23,645 bases of DNA from SXRF01 sp964624555 (lineage in GTDB: Bacteria; Pseudomonadota; Alphaproteobacteria; Rickettsiales; SXRF01), in NCBI GenBank assembly GCA_964624555.1, contig CAZUXB010000034.1:1-23645 (forward strand), given 5' to 3'. Under the pieces are notes generated by a model. It had not been told where the DNA came from, ran no database searches, and worked only from the letters and a program-made list of their open reading frames with translations. A program made the translations under genes and the position numbers. Below, piece by piece: positions 21,150-23,645 of the stretch; position 1 is the first letter of the stretch, and each line of letters starts with the position of its first letter.

Positions 21150-23200
21150 TGATTGAGTTTCTCCGCCTGCTTGGAAAGCTCAACCGATGCAACCAGCATC
21201 TGCTCAGATGCCGTTCCGGCCTGGTTTGACGAACTGGTCACCTCACAAAGATTATTACTGACTTTTTGCGCCCCCTGTGCCGCAGTTTGCATATTGCTGG
21301 CAATTTCATTAGTTGTTGCCGATTGCTGCTCAACCGCTGAAGCCACAGTGGTAGTTGCCTCGGAAATATCATGCACAGATATTTTTATATCTTTTAATGC
21401 CTCTATTATTGCAATGGAAGCGGCCCGCATCTCCTCAATTACTGTTTGGGTTTCACCGATTGATTTTCCGGTCTGGCTGGCAAGGTTCTTAACTTCGCTG
21501 GCTACCACAGCAAAGCCTTTGCCAGCTTCCCCGGCCCGTGCTGATTCAATGGTAGCATTAAGCGCCAGTAAATTTATCTGGCTGGCGATATTAGAAATCA
21601 TTGCCATAACTTCTTCCACACGGTCGGAAGATGCGCTGAGCGCCATAGCCAGATTATCAGCATGCTCTGTTTTATCTGTTGACTGCTGGACCAGCATGTT
21701 GGTTTTCTGTATCTGTTCGGATATTTCACGCACCGAGGAAGATAACTCATCGGTAGCAGTCGCAACCAGCTGAATATTGGAATTAGTGCTATTTGCTGCA
21801 GTAGTAGCGTCCGAGGACACGCTGGCACTATGTGAAACCGTTGTCGCCATACCTTCGGCTGTTTGTGAAAGCTCAGTTGCCGCCGCCGCAACCATATTTA
21901 CTATGCCTTTAGTCTCCTGCTCGAAATCACTGGCCATTTTATGCATCATTCTGCGCTTTTCTTTTTCCAATTCCTCCTTGCTTTTTTCCTGCTCGGCCTT
22001 AAGTCGGGCATTATCCATCATATTATTTTTAAAAACCAGCACAGCCTTGGCCATATGCCCTATTTCATCCTTGTTCTCAACAGCTGGTATATCGACACTT
22101 AAATTACCGGCAGCCAGTTGCTCCATGGATTCTGTCATACGAATTATCGGGCGGGAAATACTATTGGATATTAAAAAGAACATAATGAGCGCAAATATAA
22201 CCGGCACAGAGAAACCAAAAACTTCAATTAAGCGCTGCTGCTTCAAACTGTCTATACGGATTTCAAAGAGCTTTTTAAGCTCATCCAGCACAACATCACC
22301 AAGTTCTGCTGTGCCATCATGCATAATATCTGCTGTTTCAACAAACTTAACCGGATCCATTTTTCCCCCGCTAAGTAATGTTTGCATAGCAGAATCAAGC
22401 TGCGCGGCGCCATCATTATATTTAGCCATAGCCGAATCAAGGTTTGACTTTAACGTGGGGCTGATACCATAAAAATTAGCATCCTCACTTATGGAGGTAT
22501 TAATTGCATCACGTGTTCTGGATAATAAAAAGTTCTTAACTACATAATTTTCTATTGATAACCTATCGTGGCCAGCAGCAGACAGGGTATTTGAATTACT
22601 ACTTAATTCTTCAAACACCTTTGATTTGATTTCAGCCAGTGTATGCAGCATCTGCGGCATTACCATGGCCGCGTCCACCATATAATAAGTATCCAGATCC
22701 GGGTCCAGAATCATCCCGGAAGTATCGCCTATATATTTTACAGTATTACTGAGCCCATCAAGTAATGATGAATATGCCGCAGCATCATAATTAGCAGAGT
22801 TTATTATATCCTGCCATTTTTTTAAATGTTCTGATAATCTTATACCACTTACACCATGCTTTGCCAAAACAGCATCACTAAACCCAAGGTCATCGCCCAG
22901 CCTTCTATCAATTTCGGCCGTATTGGCAAATAGTTTATCAACGGTTTCCTCCCCTTCCTTGATATCTTTTTCTGCATCAGCATCCCCTGCTTTCTTGCGC
23001 AGTACGGCAACCTGATAATCCGCAACTTCATTCAACAAATTAAGGATGTTTTTTTCATAATCTACCCCTTTAACTTGCTGCACAGTAAAATCAATATTCT
23101 CATTTATCTTGCTGATAAGCTGGTAACACATCACTGTGAATGGTAGAGCAAAAGCAATGAGGATTATCCACAACCGGCTGTTTATTGACATGTTACGCAT
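21110..23200 (-). CDS. Methyl-accepting chemotaxis protein with a large periplasmic helical sensor
   Basis: 696 aa from ATG 23200, which has GGTGGGA upstream and begins MRNMSINSRLWIILIAFALP; the frame is open to 23251 but without a better start. Membrane segments at about 10-29 and 327-346 enclose about 300 periplasmic residues, mostly helical, with the motif LDPDLDTYYMVDAAMV (165-180) seen in several large-sensor chemoreceptors. This size fits a helical bimodular-type sensor. HAMP (347-400) is followed by the signalling domain with INLLALNATIESARAGEAGKG at the tip. The signalling half is closely related to that of the Aer-like gene, including the C-terminal KLNHQVDLFISKIRA form. No CheR-tether pentapeptide. 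Overlaps ratA tail to tail. Confidence 0.93.
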   Translation of the reverse strand: MRNMSINSRLWIILIAFALPFTVMCYQLISKINENIDFTVQQVKGVDYEKNILNLLNEVADYQVAVLRKKAGDADAEKDIKEGEETVDKLFANTAEIDRRLGDDLGFSDAVLAKHGVSGIRLSEHLKKWQDIINSANYDAAAYSSLLDGLSNTVKYIGDTSGMILDPDLDTYYMVDAAMVMPQMLHTLAEIKSKVFEELSSNSNTLSAAGHDRLSIENYVVKNFLLSRTRDAINTSISEDANFYGISPTLKSNLDSAMAKYNDGAAQLDSAMQTLLSGGKMDPVKFVETADIMHDGTAELGDVVLDELKKLFEIRIDSLKQQRLIEVFGFSVPVIFALIMFFLISNSISRPIIRMTESMEQLAAGNLSVDIPAVENKDEIGHMAKAVLVFKNNMMDNARLKAEQEKSKEELEKEKRRMMHKMASDFEQETKGIVNMVAAAATELSQTAEGMATTVSHSASVSSDATTAANSTNSNIQLVATATDELSSSVREISEQIQKTNMLVQQSTDKTEHADNLAMALSASSDRVEEVMAMISNIASQINLLALNATIESARAGEAGKGFAVVASEVKNLASQTGKSIGETQTVIEEMRAASIAIIEALKDIKISVHDISEATTTVASAVEQQSATTNEIASNMQTAAQGAQKVSNNLCEVTSSSNQAGTASEQMLVASVELSKQAEKLNHQVDLFISKIRAA

Positions 23201-23241
23201 AATATATCCCACCATCCTAATAGTTGATTGTTTATTTGAAT

Positions 23242-23286
23242 ATAATATCAACCATTAGTATGTTATTAAAAAGATAATATCAACCA
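23242..23286 (-). promoter_or_regulatory. Paired 13-bp direct repeats upstream of the second chemoreceptor gene
   Basis: ATAATATCAACCA occurs at 23242-23254 and again, identical, at 23274-23286, 32 bases apart, close to three turns of the helix. The first copy is 41 bases from the start codon. Identical sites in phase suggest cooperative binding of a regulator to this promoter; which one is unknown. Confidence 0.45.
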
Positions 23287-23350
23287 AAATTTTTCTTCGA
23301 TTATTCATTGCAAGGGTTGACAGTTTGTACAACTTCTGGTTTTTGACAGT

Positions 23351-23529
23351 GCCCGCCTACGCTTGTAAACAAGCTACGGCGCGGCGTAATGTTTTCTAAG
23401 TGCCAAAGGCACGGGAAAATCATGGACAGGCTTGTCTCGCCGTAGCGATAGCGAAGGCGGATGGCCGAGTGGTTATATAGCCCGCCTGCGCTTGTAAACA
23501 AGCTACGGCGCGGCGTAAGGTTTTCTAAG
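23351..23529 (+). repeat. Two 50-bp direct repeats (48 of 50 identical), each leading into a hairpin
   Basis: Copies at 23351-23400 and 23480-23529 start GCCCGCCTRCGCTTG and end TTTTCTAAG, differing at two bases. Each contains the palindrome GCTTG-taaa-CAAGC. Copy 1 runs into hairpin GTGCC-aaa-GGCAC; copy 2 runs into a 15-bp stem with one mismatch (23519-23533 with 23537-23551). The repeated part is the same, but the hairpin stems differ. Confidence 0.85.
23424..23473 (+). pseudogene. tRNA-Ser 5' fragment interrupted by a 31-bp repeat
   Basis: GGACAGG (23424-23430) and TGGCCGAGTGGT (23462-23473) together are identical to the first 19 bases of the intact tRNA-Ser(GGA) gene at 23556. Between them lie 31 bases related to the nearby repeat family (CTCGCCGTAGCGATAGCG). 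After the second piece the tRNA similarity is lost and the second 50-bp repeat starts. So this looks like a partial tRNA copy broken by repeat insertion. Confidence 0.55.
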
Positions 23530-23555
23530 GCTTTTCAAGCCTAAGAAAACCTAAC

Positions 23556-23645
23556 GGACAGGTGGCCGAGTGGTCTAAGGCGCACGCCTGGAAAGTGTGT
23601 ATAGGGGTGACTCTATCGCGGGTTCGAATCCCGCCCTGTCCGCCA
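23556..23645 (+). tRNA. tRNA-Ser (anticodon GGA)
   Basis: A 90-base class II tRNA ending exactly at the window edge. Acceptor GGACAGG/CCTGTCC, then G and CCA. D arm GCC-GAGTGGTCTAA-GGC; anticodon arm CACGC-CTGGAAA-GTGTG gives GGA, reading UCU/UCC. Long variable arm ATAG...CTAT; T arm GCGGG-TTCGAAT-CCCGC. The acceptor stem is identical to that of tRNA-Ser(CGA) at 6525. Confidence 0.95.

Noticed and set aside
23301..23501. Minus-strand frame of 66 residues upstream of tRNA-Ser(GGA)
   Set aside because: Composed of the direct repeats and the tRNA fragment; repeat translation rather than a gene.
23351..23529. CRISPR-like array from the two 50-bp repeats
   Set aside because: Only two copies, the intervening 79 bases contain tRNA and repeat pieces, and no cas genes are present.

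Overview
The window looks like a chromosomal stretch of an unclassified alphaproteobacterium. The evidence is the conserved gene orders def-fmt-truA and lipA-ratA, a gltX/def/fmt/truA/trpBA housekeeping block, iscS/iscU/iscA without a neighbouring iscR, and many short palindromic repeats, including one inside a coding sequence as seen with palindromic elements of Rickettsia. Two chemoreceptor genes suggest a motile or formerly motile cell. No species-level assignment is possible from the sequence alone.

Layout. 1-6430 (+): the C-terminal end of an unknown disordered protein, then gltX, def, fmt, truA, trpB and trpA, closely packed and separated by hairpin repeats. 6525-6614: tRNA-Ser(CGA). 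6615-11131: a probable genomic island of about 4.5 kb, bounded by 16-bp direct repeats of the tRNA-Ser 3' end. It carries an unknown 205-aa protein, a 56-aa protein, a TetR regulator, and a divergent operon of SRPBCC, two VOC proteins, a DUF1801 protein and a HEAT-like protein. It has no integrase. 11142-16700 (-): an Aer-like chemoreceptor, then an isc-type Fe-S cluster operon, iscS / unknown 154-aa / iscU / SPFH protein / iscA. 16991-18037 (+): mreB. 18117-18506 (-): rpoZ. 18599-21149 (+): lipA, an AT-rich insert (membrane protein plus a vapBC-like toxin-antitoxin pair), then ratA. 21110-23200 (-): a second chemoreceptor overlapping ratA tail to tail. 23351-23645: 50-bp direct repeats, an interrupted tRNA-Ser 5' fragment, and an intact tRNA-Ser(GGA) ending at the window edge.

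Main points of interest. (1) The tRNA-Ser island has decayed tRNA-tail-like sites inside it. Its two end modules share a sequence block but carry different perfect hairpins in equivalent positions. (2) A 66-bp palindromic element sits in frame inside truA. (3) The isc operon has an SPFH protein and an unknown cysteine-containing acidic protein interleaved with core genes. (4) A toxin-antitoxin cassette is fitted by overlapping codons between lipA and ratA. (5) Short tandem repeats with a 7- or 8-bp unit occur at or in several genes. (6) A repeat hairpin appears to supply and hide the trpB ribosome binding site.
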